Origin: an uncultured Caulobacterales bacterium
Lineage (GTDB): Bacteria > Pseudomonadota > Alphaproteobacteria > Caulobacterales > Caulobacteraceae
Assembly (NCBI GenBank): GCA_903840435.1
Contig: CAIMFV010000061.1
Location: 62,001 to 126,000, forward strand
Direction of reading: 5' to 3'
DNA length: 64,000 bases
Below, piece after piece: positions 45,485-54,879 of this stretch. The notes beneath the pieces are model-generated. The model was not told where the DNA came from and made no database searches. It was given only the letters and a program-made list of their open reading frames with translations. A program made the translations under genes and the position numbers. Every line of letters starts with the position of its first letter. Position 1 is the stretch's first letter.

Positions 45485-46528
45485 ATGAGCCAGACCTCCG
45501 CCTCCGAGCCCAAGTCCGCAACCCGCGCGCCCCTCAGGGTCGGCATTATCTTGGCCGAGCACTATACCCTGTCGGCCTTCGCCCTCTTTGTCGATCACCT
45601 GCGGCTAGCAGCGGATGAAGGCGACCGCAGCCGCCCCTTAAAGGTGCAGTGGTCGGTGATGGCAAGCAGGCCTGACCCCTTAAAGGCGAGCTGCGGCGTC
45701 CTGACCTCGCCTACCTCCAACTTCCTCGACCCGAAAGAGTTTGACTATGTGGTCGTAGTCGGCGGGCTCTTGCATGCAGGCCGTCAGATCAATGAAGCCA
45801 CAGAGCGCTATCTTCGCGCCGCCGCCGAGGCGGGCGTGAAGCTGGTCGGCCTTTGTACAGGCAGCTTTATCCTCACCCGCGCCGGATTGATGAAGGGCAG
45901 GACGGCTTGCGTCAGCTGGTACCACTACCAAGACTTTATCGACGAGTTTCCAGATCAGGCCGTGGTGGCGGATCGCCTGTTCATGGCTGATGGCGACCGC
46001 ATCACCTGCGCCGGCGGCGCCGGCACAGCCGATCTCGCCAGTCACCTGATCGAGCGTCATATCGGCTGGTCCGTGGCTCAAAAGGCCAGCCAAGTGCTGT
46101 TGTTTGATCGCACCCGTGGCGGCGGCGAGGCCCAACCCCACCCGCCGATGTCTGACAAGGTTTCCGACCCTCGGGTGCGTAGGGCCTTGTTGTTGATGGA
46201 ACAGAACTTGGCAGGCCCCCTCCCCATTGCCCAGGTGGCGGATAAGCTTGGCCTGTCCACTCGACAGTTTGAACGGCTCTGCCATTCCGCATTAGGCATG
46301 AGCCCGGCAACCGCCTATCGGCGCTTAAGACTGCGCTACGCCCATTGGCTGATTGGCAATACGGATCGCTCGGTGACCGAGATCGCCCATGCGGCGGGCT
46401 TTGCCGATTGCGCCCACTTTTCCCGCCAATTTAAAGAAACCTATGGCTCCTCACCCTCCGGCCAGCGGCGGCGGTCAGAGCCGCAGGATGAAGGGCAAAA
46501 CATCGCCTCGCTGCGGGTCTTTGGCTAG
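45485..46528 (+). CDS. GlxA/GbdR/SouR-like AraC-family regulator with DJ-1/PfpI domain
   Basis: A 347-residue transcription factor. Residues 18-195 form a DJ-1/PfpI glutamine-amidotransferase-like ligand-binding domain (VGIILAEHYTLSAFALFVDHLRLA, YVVVVGGLLHAG, LVGLCTGSFILTRAGLMKGRTACVSWYHY). Residues 230-330 are an AraC DNA-binding domain with two helix-turn-helices (PLPIAQVADKLGLSTRQFERLCHS, SVTEIAHAAGFADCAHFSRQFKETYG). This is the architecture of GbdR and SouR, activators responding to betaine, dimethylglycine or sarcosine, and it lies at the end of the sox block on the same strand. Role inferred. A BetI-like box abuts its start. Confidence 0.9.
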   Translation: MSQTSASEPKSATRAPLRVGIILAEHYTLSAFALFVDHLRLAADEGDRSRPLKVQWSVMASRPDPLKASCGVLTSPTSNFLDPKEFDYVVVVGGLLHAGRQINEATERYLRAAAEAGVKLVGLCTGSFILTRAGLMKGRTACVSWYHYQDFIDEFPDQAVVADRLFMADGDRITCAGGAGTADLASHLIERHIGWSVAQKASQVLLFDRTRGGGEAQPHPPMSDKVSDPRVRRALLLMEQNLAGPLPIAQVADKLGLSTRQFERLCHSALGMSPATAYRRLRLRYAHWLIGNTDRSVTEIAHAAGFADCAHFSRQFKETYGSSPSGQRRRSEPQDEGQNIASLRVFG

Positions 46529-46573
46529 GCTTCCAAGTCGCGACGCGGTGGGATTCCCTTTTTCGCCGGCACA

Positions 46574-48388
46574 TCAAGCGTCCGGACAAAAGCGTGCCAG
46601 GACCAGACCCCTCAGACTGTTACCCACAAACACCTCGACCTCGCCGTTGAGATCCTCAAGTCGGAGGGGATGCTCGCGTGCGCGGCCTTCCGCCAGCAGG
46701 GCTTGGCGCAAAATGCCCGGCAAGAGGCCCATGGCTAAGGGAGGCGTAAGCAAAAGGTCATTTTGGCGGACGAACACATTAAAACGGGACGCCTCGGTGA
46801 TCCAACCTTGGCGATTAAGACTGATCGCATCATCGAGCCCGCGCGCCTTGGACCAGGACAGTGCGGCGTCCCAGTGATGGCGTTGCGACGTCTTGTGTCG
46901 CAAGAAGGGGTCGGCACGATCCACCGCGACTGGATAAAGTCCAAAGGTCAAGGGGTGCGGCGGCAGGGGGGCGAGGGGTTCTAGAGTCCAGGTCACGCGG
47001 CCCGTGCGGTCAAGCTCAAAGCGCGCCCTTTGGTCAGAGGAAACGGCTGAAAGGTGCGACGCCATTTCAGCCAGTGCGACGTCGAAAGCGGCCTCGCGCC
47101 AATTAAAACCTAAGCATGCGGCAGAACTGCGCATCCGCTCCCGGTGCAGGTCGATGTTTTGCGCCCCGCTGTGCGGTGAAGCGCGGAAGGTTTCGATCAG
47201 CGTGAAATCAACCGTCAGCTGATCTAAGATTTTCGCCTTCAGCAAGCACTCCTGATATTCCGCCACGGGATCGGAATCGGCGACGACGCCGCTGCCGACC
47301 GAATAGATGCCCGAACCATCGGCTTGGATCACCGCTGTGCGAATGGCGACGTTGAGGTCCATGTCGCCACCCGGTCGCAAGACCCCTATTCCCCCGGTAT
47401 AGACCCCGCGCGGCTCACGCTCGAGTTCGTCAATAATCTCCATTGCCCTCATCTTTGGCGCGCCGGTCACCGATCCGCAGGGAAAGACCGCCTGCAAAAG
47501 CTGTGCGAGATCGACGCGGTCGCGCAGCTCAGAGACCACGGTCGAGGTCAGGGCGTGAAAGGTAGGGTAGGTCTCAACCTGATAAATATTCTGCACCCGC
47601 ACGCTGCCGACCTTACTGATCCGCGACAGGTCATTGCGCATCAGGTCGACAATCATCAGGTTTTCCGCCCTTTGCTTGGGGTCGGCCACAAGCTCGGCCA
47701 TCCTCTGGACGTCTTGGTCAGAAGTCGCGCCCCGTGCCAGGGTTCCCTTCATCGGCCGTGTGGTGGCTTGACCCTGTTGCACTTCGAGGTGGAGCTCGGG
47801 AGATACTGAGAGGACCGCTGCCCCCTCCAAGGCCATGACTGCGCCATGGGCGACCGGTTGCGCCGCGCGCAAGGCGGCGTAGAGCGCCATAGGGTCGCCA
47901 TCATACTGAAAGCGAAACGGGAAGGTAAAATTGACCTGATAGACGTCGCCGGCGGCGATATAGTCGAGGATGCGGTTTAACCGACCAACATAGTCTGGTT
48001 CAGAAAGGCGCGGCGCTAAGTCGCGCAAGGGCGGTGGTGGGCCCACGTGAGCAAACGCCGCATCTGCCTCCTCGGCGGAAAGCGTGTCTTCGGTTTCAAA
48101 CAGTCCAAATAGCAGCAGTGGCTGGGCCAGGGGCGGCCCAAGCCGCCGTCTTCGTCCCAAATCATAGGCAAAATAGCCGACGGCATGGCGGCCCTTGGCC
48201 AGCTCAACTTCAAGCTCCGCCAGGACCGCAGCGGTGCTGCCTTCGGTATCACAGCGGAGCGTTCGGACTGGATTGACGAACAGCCGGGCGCCCCTCCCGC
48301 CCGCCGTCCGATCCTCCAGCAGGGCGAAAGGAGGGCGTTCGCAACCTCGGCCCGGGTCTAATAGCTTTGCAAGGCCAGCCGAAGCCAT
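46574..48388 (-). CDS. pabB: Fused aminodeoxychorismate synthase component I and aminodeoxychorismate lyase
   Basis: A 604-residue PabB-PabC fusion for 4-aminobenzoate (folate) synthesis. Residues 1-395 form the chorismate-binding domain, with RPMKGT (Lys214), the lysine typical of PabB rather than TrpE, and FPCGSVTGAPKMRAMEIIDELE. Residues 395-604 form a class IV aminotransferase-type lyase with HKTSQRHHWDAA, in which Lys499 is the expected PLP lysine, and ISLNRQGWITEASRFNVF. One chain thus supplies two of the three steps; PabA is not here. This fusion is known in other proteobacteria. It converges on the GbdR-like regulator. Confidence 0.9.
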   Translation of the reverse strand: MASAGLAKLLDPGRGCERPPFALLEDRTAGGRGARLFVNPVRTLRCDTEGSTAAVLAELEVELAKGRHAVGYFAYDLGRRRRLGPPLAQPLLLFGLFETEDTLSAEEADAAFAHVGPPPPLRDLAPRLSEPDYVGRLNRILDYIAAGDVYQVNFTFPFRFQYDGDPMALYAALRAAQPVAHGAVMALEGAAVLSVSPELHLEVQQGQATTRPMKGTLARGATSDQDVQRMAELVADPKQRAENLMIVDLMRNDLSRISKVGSVRVQNIYQVETYPTFHALTSTVVSELRDRVDLAQLLQAVFPCGSVTGAPKMRAMEIIDELEREPRGVYTGGIGVLRPGGDMDLNVAIRTAVIQADGSGIYSVGSGVVADSDPVAEYQECLLKAKILDQLTVDFTLIETFRASPHSGAQNIDLHRERMRSSAACLGFNWREAAFDVALAEMASHLSAVSSDQRARFELDRTGRVTWTLEPLAPLPPHPLTFGLYPVAVDRADPFLRHKTSQRHHWDAALSWSKARGLDDAISLNRQGWITEASRFNVFVRQNDLLLTPPLAMGLLPGILRQALLAEGRAREHPLRLEDLNGEVEVFVGNSLRGLVLARFCPDA

Positions 48389-48436
48389 CTCACACCGTGT
48401 TTAAAGCAACGCGCGAAGATGACTCCGGATGCGACC

Positions 48437-50824
48437 TCAGAAGTGATAGGTCAGGGTCACGGCCCAGTTTTGCGGCTTGCCATAGACGCTGGGGATCTGG
48501 CCGCTGAACGGCGAAGCGTCATAGGTATAGACGCGGTAGATCTCGTTAAAGGCGTTGTTGAGGGCGAACGCTGCTTCCCACTGCTTTGAGGCCGGTTGAT
48601 AGCTGACACGAATGTTAGAGATCACGTGCGACGGCTCACGTTCGATAGGCGCGCAGAGGACCGAGAAACAGGTGGCGCCGGTATATTCTGTATCCCACTG
48701 GAGCGCGCCAAAGCCTGAGAGGATGGGATGCTCATAGCGCGCCAGTCCTTGGAACGCCTCTTTCGGCGCTTGGGGCAGGTGGCGGTTGACCAAGGGAATG
48801 CCGGGATCTGGAATGGGTAGGGCCACGCCGGTCACCTGATTATTCATGAAGGCGGCATTGCCCGACAAGGTCAGTCCGGGCAAGGGATGGGTGGCGAATT
48901 CCGCCTCAAAGCCTTGCTCCCAGGCCTGCTTGTTCACCACCACCTCGACCTGACCATAATAGGTAAAGGCCTGATAGTTTTGATAGTCGTAATAGAAGGC
49001 GGTGAGGTTGAGGGTTGAACGGAGCGGCAGGGTCGATTTCACCCCGATTTCATAGGCATTCAGCACTTCGGGCTTGTAGGGAATACCGTTCAAAAAGCTG
49101 GCTTCCGTCCCCGCTGTCGGCGTGGCGGTGGAAAGCGTAAAGCCGCCGCTTTTTGTCCCGCGATTGAAGCTCGCATAGGTGAGAATGTCTTTGGTCGGCT
49201 TGTAGTCGAGTTCGGCACGGAGCGAATAATCGCTGAAGGTCTTATCTGCGTCAGACGGCTTTACGGTAATGCCCTGGGTCACTTGTGCGCCGGTCGACCA
49301 ATTATAGGCATAGACCTGATGGGTGTTGAAAATCACCCCTTCGCCATAGGTGTCGAAGGCGTTGTAATTGACTTGTCGCTCATCGCTCCAATAGCGGGCG
49401 CCCAAGATCGCTTTGAAATTGTTCGGCAAGGTCCATTCGTCTTGGGCGAAGATGGCGTAGGACTTGGTCAATTGGCTGAAGGTAACATTGGGCACATAGT
49501 CCCCGTCAAAACCACTGGGCAGGGCGTAGGAGGCGGTGTAGTGGCCATCCACCGACATGGCAAAGGCGCCCATCACCAGTTCATGCTGGCCAAAATGACC
49601 CGAAGTCCGAAGCTCTTCTGAATATTGCCGGACATTGCCACCTTGGGCAAAGGTCACCCAACCGCTCGGCGAGGCGCTGGCGTCTTCGAGATAGTGTTTT
49701 GTATTGTCCTGAACATCGGTGATCGAGGTCACATGAAACGCGCCGACTTCGCTGTCGATCTTCAGGTTGGCGGCGAACAGGCTTCTATCGGTATAGGACG
49801 GACCCTGGGTGCCAACCAGGAACGGATTGCCGCCACGCTGATAGTCAATAGCGCTATTGTTGTAGCCGTAAAAGTCGGCACCAGGCGGAAGACCTGCGGG
49901 CGCGCTCACACCATTCGAGTTGGGATTGACCATATTGGCGGGCAAATAGACGCCTTGGTTGTTGCTGTTGGCATAGGCCGCTTCCCAGGAATACATGCCG
50001 GCCGAATGTTCGTGGGGATTGCGCGCAAACCGCACATTCAACTCGACCTTGGTCGTGTCATTGGGTTCCCAATCGGTGATGTCGCGTAGAGCCCAGTGGT
50101 TGGCCGCGCCGCGATTTGGAAAATTGCTATCGAGCTCCTTGATATAGCCGTCGCTATTGTCCTGCATGCCCGACAGGCGGGTTTGAATCTTGTCGGAGAT
50201 GGGTAGGTTGATCGCCGCCTCGATATTACGATCCTGCCAACTGCCGGTTCCGACCGTCACAAAACCATTGAAGTCGTGGCTGGGCTTGGCCGAAATGAAC
50301 TGGATCGCTCCGCCCGTGGCGTTACGACCAAACAAGGTGCCTTGGGGCCCGCGCAGCACTTCGACCCGCGCCAGATCGAACATCGGAAAGCCAGACGAGA
50401 TGAAGGACGAAGAATAGCTGTCGTCCTGATAGACCGCCACTGGCGGTTCTTGCTCGTCGCCAAAGTCGTTTTGCGACACGCCGCGAATATTGAACACCAC
50501 CGCCGAGGGCGTGTACTCGTTCATCTTCAGACCGGGGACATCTTTCGTCAGGTCGGTCGAGTCCTTCAAGCCGAGCGCTTTCAGCTGCCCACCGGTTATG
50601 GCGGTAACGGCGATGCCAACATCTTGCAGCTTCTGCTCACGCCGCTGGGCGGTGACGACGACGGTTTCAACCTGTTCTGTCGCCGGCGCAGCGCTGGTTA
50701 TTTCCGCGCGGCTGACGCCCACATCGATCATCGCGCCACACAGGACGCTAAGCGCGGCGCCCGCCATCAAACGGGTCGTCATCTTGGAGCGGGAATGGGC
50801 TCTCGCCGTCTTGGAGTGCTGCAT
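48437..50824 (-). CDS. TonB-dependent outer-membrane receptor
   Basis: A 795-residue outer-membrane receptor. It has a signal sequence after a basic start (MTTRLMAGAALSVLCGAMIDVG), a TonB-box-like VETVVVTAQRREQKLQDVGIAVTAI, and a plug domain (NEYTPSAVVFNIRGVSQNDFG, RVEVLRGPQGTLFGRNATGGAIQFI). The 22-strand barrel ends in TYHF with the C-terminal Phe needed for BamA recognition. The ATG at 50824 is taken because it begins the signal peptide; the frame is open 86 codons further. It lies behind betA on the same strand, with a BetI-like palindrome at 50916-50939. Ligand unknown; a choline- or betaine-containing compound is an inference from context. Confidence 0.9.
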   Translation of the reverse strand: MQHSKTARAHSRSKMTTRLMAGAALSVLCGAMIDVGVSRAEITSAAPATEQVETVVVTAQRREQKLQDVGIAVTAITGGQLKALGLKDSTDLTKDVPGLKMNEYTPSAVVFNIRGVSQNDFGDEQEPPVAVYQDDSYSSSFISSGFPMFDLARVEVLRGPQGTLFGRNATGGAIQFISAKPSHDFNGFVTVGTGSWQDRNIEAAINLPISDKIQTRLSGMQDNSDGYIKELDSNFPNRGAANHWALRDITDWEPNDTTKVELNVRFARNPHEHSAGMYSWEAAYANSNNQGVYLPANMVNPNSNGVSAPAGLPPGADFYGYNNSAIDYQRGGNPFLVGTQGPSYTDRSLFAANLKIDSEVGAFHVTSITDVQDNTKHYLEDASASPSGWVTFAQGGNVRQYSEELRTSGHFGQHELVMGAFAMSVDGHYTASYALPSGFDGDYVPNVTFSQLTKSYAIFAQDEWTLPNNFKAILGARYWSDERQVNYNAFDTYGEGVIFNTHQVYAYNWSTGAQVTQGITVKPSDADKTFSDYSLRAELDYKPTKDILTYASFNRGTKSGGFTLSTATPTAGTEASFLNGIPYKPEVLNAYEIGVKSTLPLRSTLNLTAFYYDYQNYQAFTYYGQVEVVVNKQAWEQGFEAEFATHPLPGLTLSGNAAFMNNQVTGVALPIPDPGIPLVNRHLPQAPKEAFQGLARYEHPILSGFGALQWDTEYTGATCFSVLCAPIEREPSHVISNIRVSYQPASKQWEAAFALNNAFNEIYRVYTYDASPFSGQIPSVYGKPQNWAVTLTYHF

Positions 50825-50915
50825 CGCCTTAGAACCCTTCCTTGTTTTGGCTTTCACGCCAGCCCATCCCGGCTTGGCTGAATACGCAATCAAATCCTGC
50901 AGTCCGATGAAGTCG

Positions 50916-50939
50916 ATCACTGAACGCGCATTCAGTGAT
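50916..50939. promoter_or_regulatory. Perfect palindrome upstream of the TonB receptor, BetI-box-like
   Basis: Arms ATCACTGAA (50916-50924) and TTCAGTGAT (50931-50939) around CGCGCA make a perfect 9-bp inverted repeat 92 bases before the receptor start codon. Its central 18 bases, ACTGAACGCGCATTCAGT, agree at 13 of 18 positions with the BetI-like palindrome before betI-betB and equally with the one before the GbdR-like gene. It is a probable repressor operator for the receptor gene. Confidence 0.65.
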
Positions 50940-51023
50940 GAGGTTACGAGGCCCAAAGATAAACACACTTGAACAAAAACGTCATCAACCTGTCGCCGCA
51001 CGCCATCACTGCCCGCCTCTCTG

Positions 51024-52694
51024 CTAACGTTGGGCGGTTTCCCAATTCGGCGCGACATAAAAGTCGGCATTTGATCGGGCAAGCAGCGGACGGCCTAAAA
51101 TGTGGTCGGAGGCCTTTTCTGCCATCATGATGGTCGGCGCGTTCAAATTGCCTGTGGTGATGGAGGGCATGATGGAGGCGTCGACGACACGCAACCCCGC
51201 AACGCCAATGACCCGCGTTTCAGGGTCCACCACCGCCATCGGATCTGTCTTAGCTCCCATCTTGCAGCTGCACGAGGGGTGATAGGCGGTTTCAACCTTC
51301 TCCGCGATGAAGGCGTCAATCTCGGCGTCGGAGGTCACATGGGCGCCGGGCTGCATTTCTTCGTCGCGATAGGGATCAAATGGCGCCTGGGCAAAGATCT
51401 CCCGCGTCAGCCGCACGCAAGCCCGCATTTCGGTCCAGTCATCGGGATGGCTCATATAGTTGAAGCGGATCTCCGGCGCGTCCGTCGCCTGGCTTGACTT
51501 GAGGCGCACCCAACCACGGCTCTTTGAACGCATCGGCCCGACATGGGCCTGAAAGCCGTGACGGTTCGACAAGGACTTGCCGTCATAGGTGACCGCCAGC
51601 GGCAGAAAATGGTATTGAATATCCGGATAGCGCACGCCTGCGCGGCTGCGAATAAAGCCACAGGATTCGAAGTGGTTGGTGGCGCCTAAGCCATCCTTGA
51701 ACATGAGCCAGCGGGCGCCGATCCAGGCCTTGGCCAGCGGGTTCATGGCCGAATAGAGCGTGACCGGCAGTTTTGAGGCCACTTGGAAATAGAATTCCAG
51801 ATGGTCTTGCAGGTTTTCGCCCACCCCAGGGCGGTCGGCAATAACTGGCAGTCCATGGGCGCGAAGTTCTTCGGCTGGACCGATGCCAGAGAGTTTTAAC
51901 AGTTGCGGCGAATTGATCGCGCCGCCAGCCAAAATGACCTCCCGCCGCGCCATCACCTGACGCGCGACGCCCCCATGGTGATATGCCACTCCGACTGCCT
52001 TGAGGCCGTCAAACATCACCTGGCTCACCAAACAGTGTGTGCGGACGGCGAGGTTTGGGCGGGACAGCGCCGGTTTCAAATAGGCGGTGGCGGCACTCCA
52101 GCGTCGGCCCTCGCCCACCGTCATATCCATTCGGCCAAAGCCTTCCTGTTGGAAGCCGTTGACATCTTCTGTTGGCGGATAGCCCGCCGCCTCGGCCGCT
52201 TGCAGCCATGCGGCGTGCAGCGGATTTCGCAGGTGGCCATACCGCGTTTTCAACGGACCGCCTGCCCCCCGATAGGCGTCGCCGCCTGTGTCACGATCCT
52301 CGGCGCGGCGGAAATAGGGCAGCACGTCACCAAAACCCCAGCCGCTGGCCCCCTCCTCGGTCCAACGCTCAAAATCGAGCGGATTGCCGCGAATATAGAC
52401 GAGCCCGTTGATCGAGGAGGATCCGCCTAAAACGCGGCCACGCGGGGTATGGAGCCTGCGCCCTTTAAGCGCCGGTTCCGGCTCGCTCTCATAGGCCCAG
52501 ATGTAACGCTGCCTATTCATTGGGATCGACAGGGCGCTCGGCATTTGAATGAAGATCGAGCCGTCGCCGCCGCCCGATTCCAAGACGAGAACCCGGTTGC
52601 GGCCATCTTCGCTCAAACGGTTGGCGAGTACACAGCCCGCCGAACCCGCCCCGACGATAATATAGTCAAATTGTTCGGCAGCAGGAGCGTTCAT
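51024..52694 (-). CDS. betA: Choline dehydrogenase (GMC oxidoreductase)
   Basis: FAD-dependent GMC-family enzyme (556 aa) oxidising choline to betaine aldehyde (and possibly on to betaine). FAD motif DYIIVGAGSAGCVLANRLSED at about 10-30, GMC signatures GGSSSINGLVYIRG and GGAINSPQLLKLSGIGPAEEL, and the C-terminal catalytic-His segment HPSCSCKMGAKTDPMAVVDP are all present. The ATG at 52694 follows the betI-betB stop after 7 bases, consistent with a bet operon. The frame open further upstream lies within the preceding gene. Confidence 0.92.
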   Translation of the reverse strand: MNAPAAEQFDYIIVGAGSAGCVLANRLSEDGRNRVLVLESGGGDGSIFIQMPSALSIPMNRQRYIWAYESEPEPALKGRRLHTPRGRVLGGSSSINGLVYIRGNPLDFERWTEEGASGWGFGDVLPYFRRAEDRDTGGDAYRGAGGPLKTRYGHLRNPLHAAWLQAAEAAGYPPTEDVNGFQQEGFGRMDMTVGEGRRWSAATAYLKPALSRPNLAVRTHCLVSQVMFDGLKAVGVAYHHGGVARQVMARREVILAGGAINSPQLLKLSGIGPAEELRAHGLPVIADRPGVGENLQDHLEFYFQVASKLPVTLYSAMNPLAKAWIGARWLMFKDGLGATNHFESCGFIRSRAGVRYPDIQYHFLPLAVTYDGKSLSNRHGFQAHVGPMRSKSRGWVRLKSSQATDAPEIRFNYMSHPDDWTEMRACVRLTREIFAQAPFDPYRDEEMQPGAHVTSDAEIDAFIAEKVETAYHPSCSCKMGAKTDPMAVVDPETRVIGVAGLRVVDASIMPSITTGNLNAPTIMMAEKASDHILGRPLLARSNADFYVAPNWETAQR

Positions 52695-52701
52695 CGCTGG
52701 C

Positions 52702-54810
52702 TCAATAGGGGCTGTCAATGGGCGCCATGGCCACATAGACGCTCTTTACCTGCGTGTAGTGCTCGAGCGCGGCCTTGCTGTTTTCCCGACCCAGTCCGGA
52801 CTGGCCATAGCCGCCAAACGGTAATTCAATCGGCGTGATATTGTAATGATTGATCCAGCAGGTTCCGGCCTGAAGCCGGGCAACCGTGCGATGAGCGCGG
52901 ACCAGGTCCTTGGTGAACACCCCTGCCGCTAGGCCAAATTCGGTCGCATTGGCGCGGGCGATGACCTCGTCTTCGTCCTCGAAGTCGAGCACGGTCATGA
53001 CGGGTCCGAAAATCTCCTCCCGCACGACAGCCATGTCGTCTGAGCAATCATAAAAGACGGTCGGCTGGACGAAATAGCCGCGCTCGGTTCCGGGTCCCGT
53101 GGCCCGTTCGCCGCCGGTCAGGAGTTTGGCGCCGCCGCTCTGGCCTGCCGCCATATAGCTCAGCACCTTTTCCATATGGCCCTGACTGATCAGACAGCCA
53201 ACTTGAGTTGCGGGGTTCATGGGGTCGCCGATCACCATGGCTTCGGTGCGGGCCTTTAACCGCGCCAGGAAAGCTGACTTCAAGCTGCGATGGACAAAGA
53301 CCCGGGTGCCGTTCGAGCACACCTCGCCCGCCGAGTAGAAATTGGCCAGCAGAGCCCCAGACACGGCATTATCTATATCGGCGTCTTCAAAGACGATCAG
53401 CGGCGACTTTCCGCCCAATTCCAGCGTCACATATTTCAAGGTCTCGGCAGCGTCGGCCATGACCTTGCGCCCGGTGCCCACTTCTCCAGTGAGGGAAATT
53501 TTGCGGATCTTACGATGTTTCGACAACAACCGTCCCGTATCGGCAAAGCCTTGCACCACATTGAAGACGCCGTCTGGCAGTCCCGCCTCGGTATAGATTT
53601 CTGCCAGCCGCAGCGCGGTCAGCGGGGTCAGTTCGGCGGGCTTGAAGATCATGGCATTGCCACAGGCCAGCGACGGCGCCGACTTCCAGCAGGCGATCTG
53701 CAGCGGATAGTTCCACGCCCCAATACCCGCCGTCAGGCCCAAGGGCTCGCGGCGCGTATAGCCATAGGCGCTCGGACCAAGATCAATATGCTCGCCCGCC
53801 AGACTAGGGGCGAGGCCAGCAAAATAGTCGAGACAATCCGCCCCCGACTGTACATCGACCACCAAGGTTTCTTGGATGGGCTTGCCGGTATCGCGCGTCT
53901 CCAATTCGGCCAGTTCCGCATTGGCAGCGCGTAACAGCTCGGCCGCGCGGCGCAGAACCTTGCTTCGTTCTGTGCCCGTCATCGCGGCCCAGATCTTCTG
54001 GCCCCGTTCGGCCGCCGCAACCGCGAGTTCGACCGTTTCAGGGCCCGACACCTCAATCTCGGCCAACAGCTCGCCTGTGGCGGGGTTGCGGGTCTCAAAG
54101 GTCGCGCCGCCGGACAGATGCGGACGTCCGCCAATATAGGCGCCAAGCCTTTGGCCTGATCCAGTCTTTGGCGTCGCAACGGCATTGGTGCGCGTCAAGG
54201 CGCTCAGTTCAGACAGGCGACTGTCGACAAAGGCGGTCAGGAGCGCCCGTGCCGATTCCGAGTCCGCCTCCTTCCAGGTGGAAAGCGCCGCCCGCAACCA
54301 AACCCCGTCGATCATTGCCGCGATCATCGCCGCCAGCCGCTCGGCCTCCATCGGCGGCGCCATCAGCTTCAGCGCATGGCGAAGGTTAGACAGCATGCGC
54401 TTTTGATAGACGGCTTGCACCCGGCGCAGTCGCTCGACATGCAAGACCTGACCCCAAAAGGCCAGCCAGGCCGAGCCGGTGCGGCGGTCAAATTCCTTGG
54501 GGTCGAGATTGGCGTCGATGATGGCCATGACCCGATCTCGCGGCGTCCGCGCCTGACGCAGACGCGCCGCCACCGCTTCGCCAAGCCGGGCCGTGAGCGT
54601 GCGAAATGCCGCATCCAAAAGGCCATCCTTGTCGCCGAAATAGTGGGCCACCAATCCCGGCGACACATTGGCGCGGCCAGCGATCTGAGCCAGCGTCGAG
54701 CCGACAAACCCGACCTCGGCCAGACTGTCCAAGGTGGTCTCGATCAATTGACGACGGCGGCCTTCTTCGCCTTCGCCACGTCCAGACACATCAGGGGAGT
54801 TTGAAGACAT
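52702..54810 (-). CDS. Fused BetI repressor and BetB betaine aldehyde dehydrogenase
   Basis: One uninterrupted 702-codon frame. Residues 1-205 are BetI, a TetR-family repressor: helix-turn-helix [28 protein letters not shown] at about 38-65, then a C-terminal ligand domain ending near [10 protein letters not shown] linker of about 20 residues ([14 protein letters not shown]) leads into BetB, from AYIGGRP onward: [30 protein letters not shown] (Glu464) and [13 protein letters not shown] (catalytic Cys498), ending [11 protein letters not shown]. No Met codon lies near the BetB domain start, so separate translation is unlikely. In other bacteria betI and betB are separate genes. The ATG at 54810 follows the palindrome at 54823-54840. 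A frameshift at the junction in this assembly is the main alternative. Confidence 0.9.
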   Translation of the reverse strand: MSSNSPDVSGRGEGEEGRRRQLIETTLDSLAEVGFVGSTLAQIAGRANVSPGLVAHYFGDKDGLLDAAFRTLTARLGEAVAARLRQARTPRDRVMAIIDANLDPKEFDRRTGSAWLAFWGQVLHVERLRRVQAVYQKRMLSNLRHALKLMAPPMEAERLAAMIAAMIDGVWLRAALSTWKEADSESARALLTAFVDSRLSELSALTRTNAVATPKTGSGQRLGAYIGGRPHLSGGATFETRNPATGELLAEIEVSGPETVELAVAAAERGQKIWAAMTGTERSKVLRRAAELLRAANAELAELETRDTGKPIQETLVVDVQSGADCLDYFAGLAPSLAGEHIDLGPSAYGYTRREPLGLTAGIGAWNYPLQIACWKSAPSLACGNAMIFKPAELTPLTALRLAEIYTEAGLPDGVFNVVQGFADTGRLLSKHRKIRKISLTGEVGTGRKVMADAAETLKYVTLELGGKSPLIVFEDADIDNAVSGALLANFYSAGEVCSNGTRVFVHRSLKSAFLARLKARTEAMVIGDPMNPATQVGCLISQGHMEKVLSYMAAGQSGGAKLLTGGERATGPGTERGYFVQPTVFYDCSDDMAVVREEIFGPVMTVLDFEDEDEVIARANATEFGLAAGVFTKDLVRAHRTVARLQAGTCWINHYNITPIELPFGGYGQSGLGRENSKAALEHYTQVKSVYVAMAPIDSPY

Positions 54811-54822
54811 GGCGTGCCGCTC

Positions 54823-54840
54823 ATTGAATGAACATTCAAT
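54823..54840. promoter_or_regulatory. Candidate BetI operator
   Basis: ATTGAATG-AA-CATTCAAT is a perfect 8-bp inverted repeat with a 2-base centre, 12 bases upstream of the betI-betB ATG. Symmetry, length and position fit autorepression by a TetR-family protein, and the half site resembles BetI boxes (TTGAA...TTCAA type) as I remember them from other proteobacteria. Confidence 0.75.
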
Positions 54841-54879
54841 CAAGCTGGTTTAAAGCCCGTTCGCCCCCTCAAGGTCAAG

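Noticed and set aside
45485-46528. Reading the DJ-1/PfpI domain protein as a protease or glyoxalase
   Set aside because: The C-terminal AraC-type helix-turn-helix pair identifies it as a regulator of the GlxA/GbdR kind.
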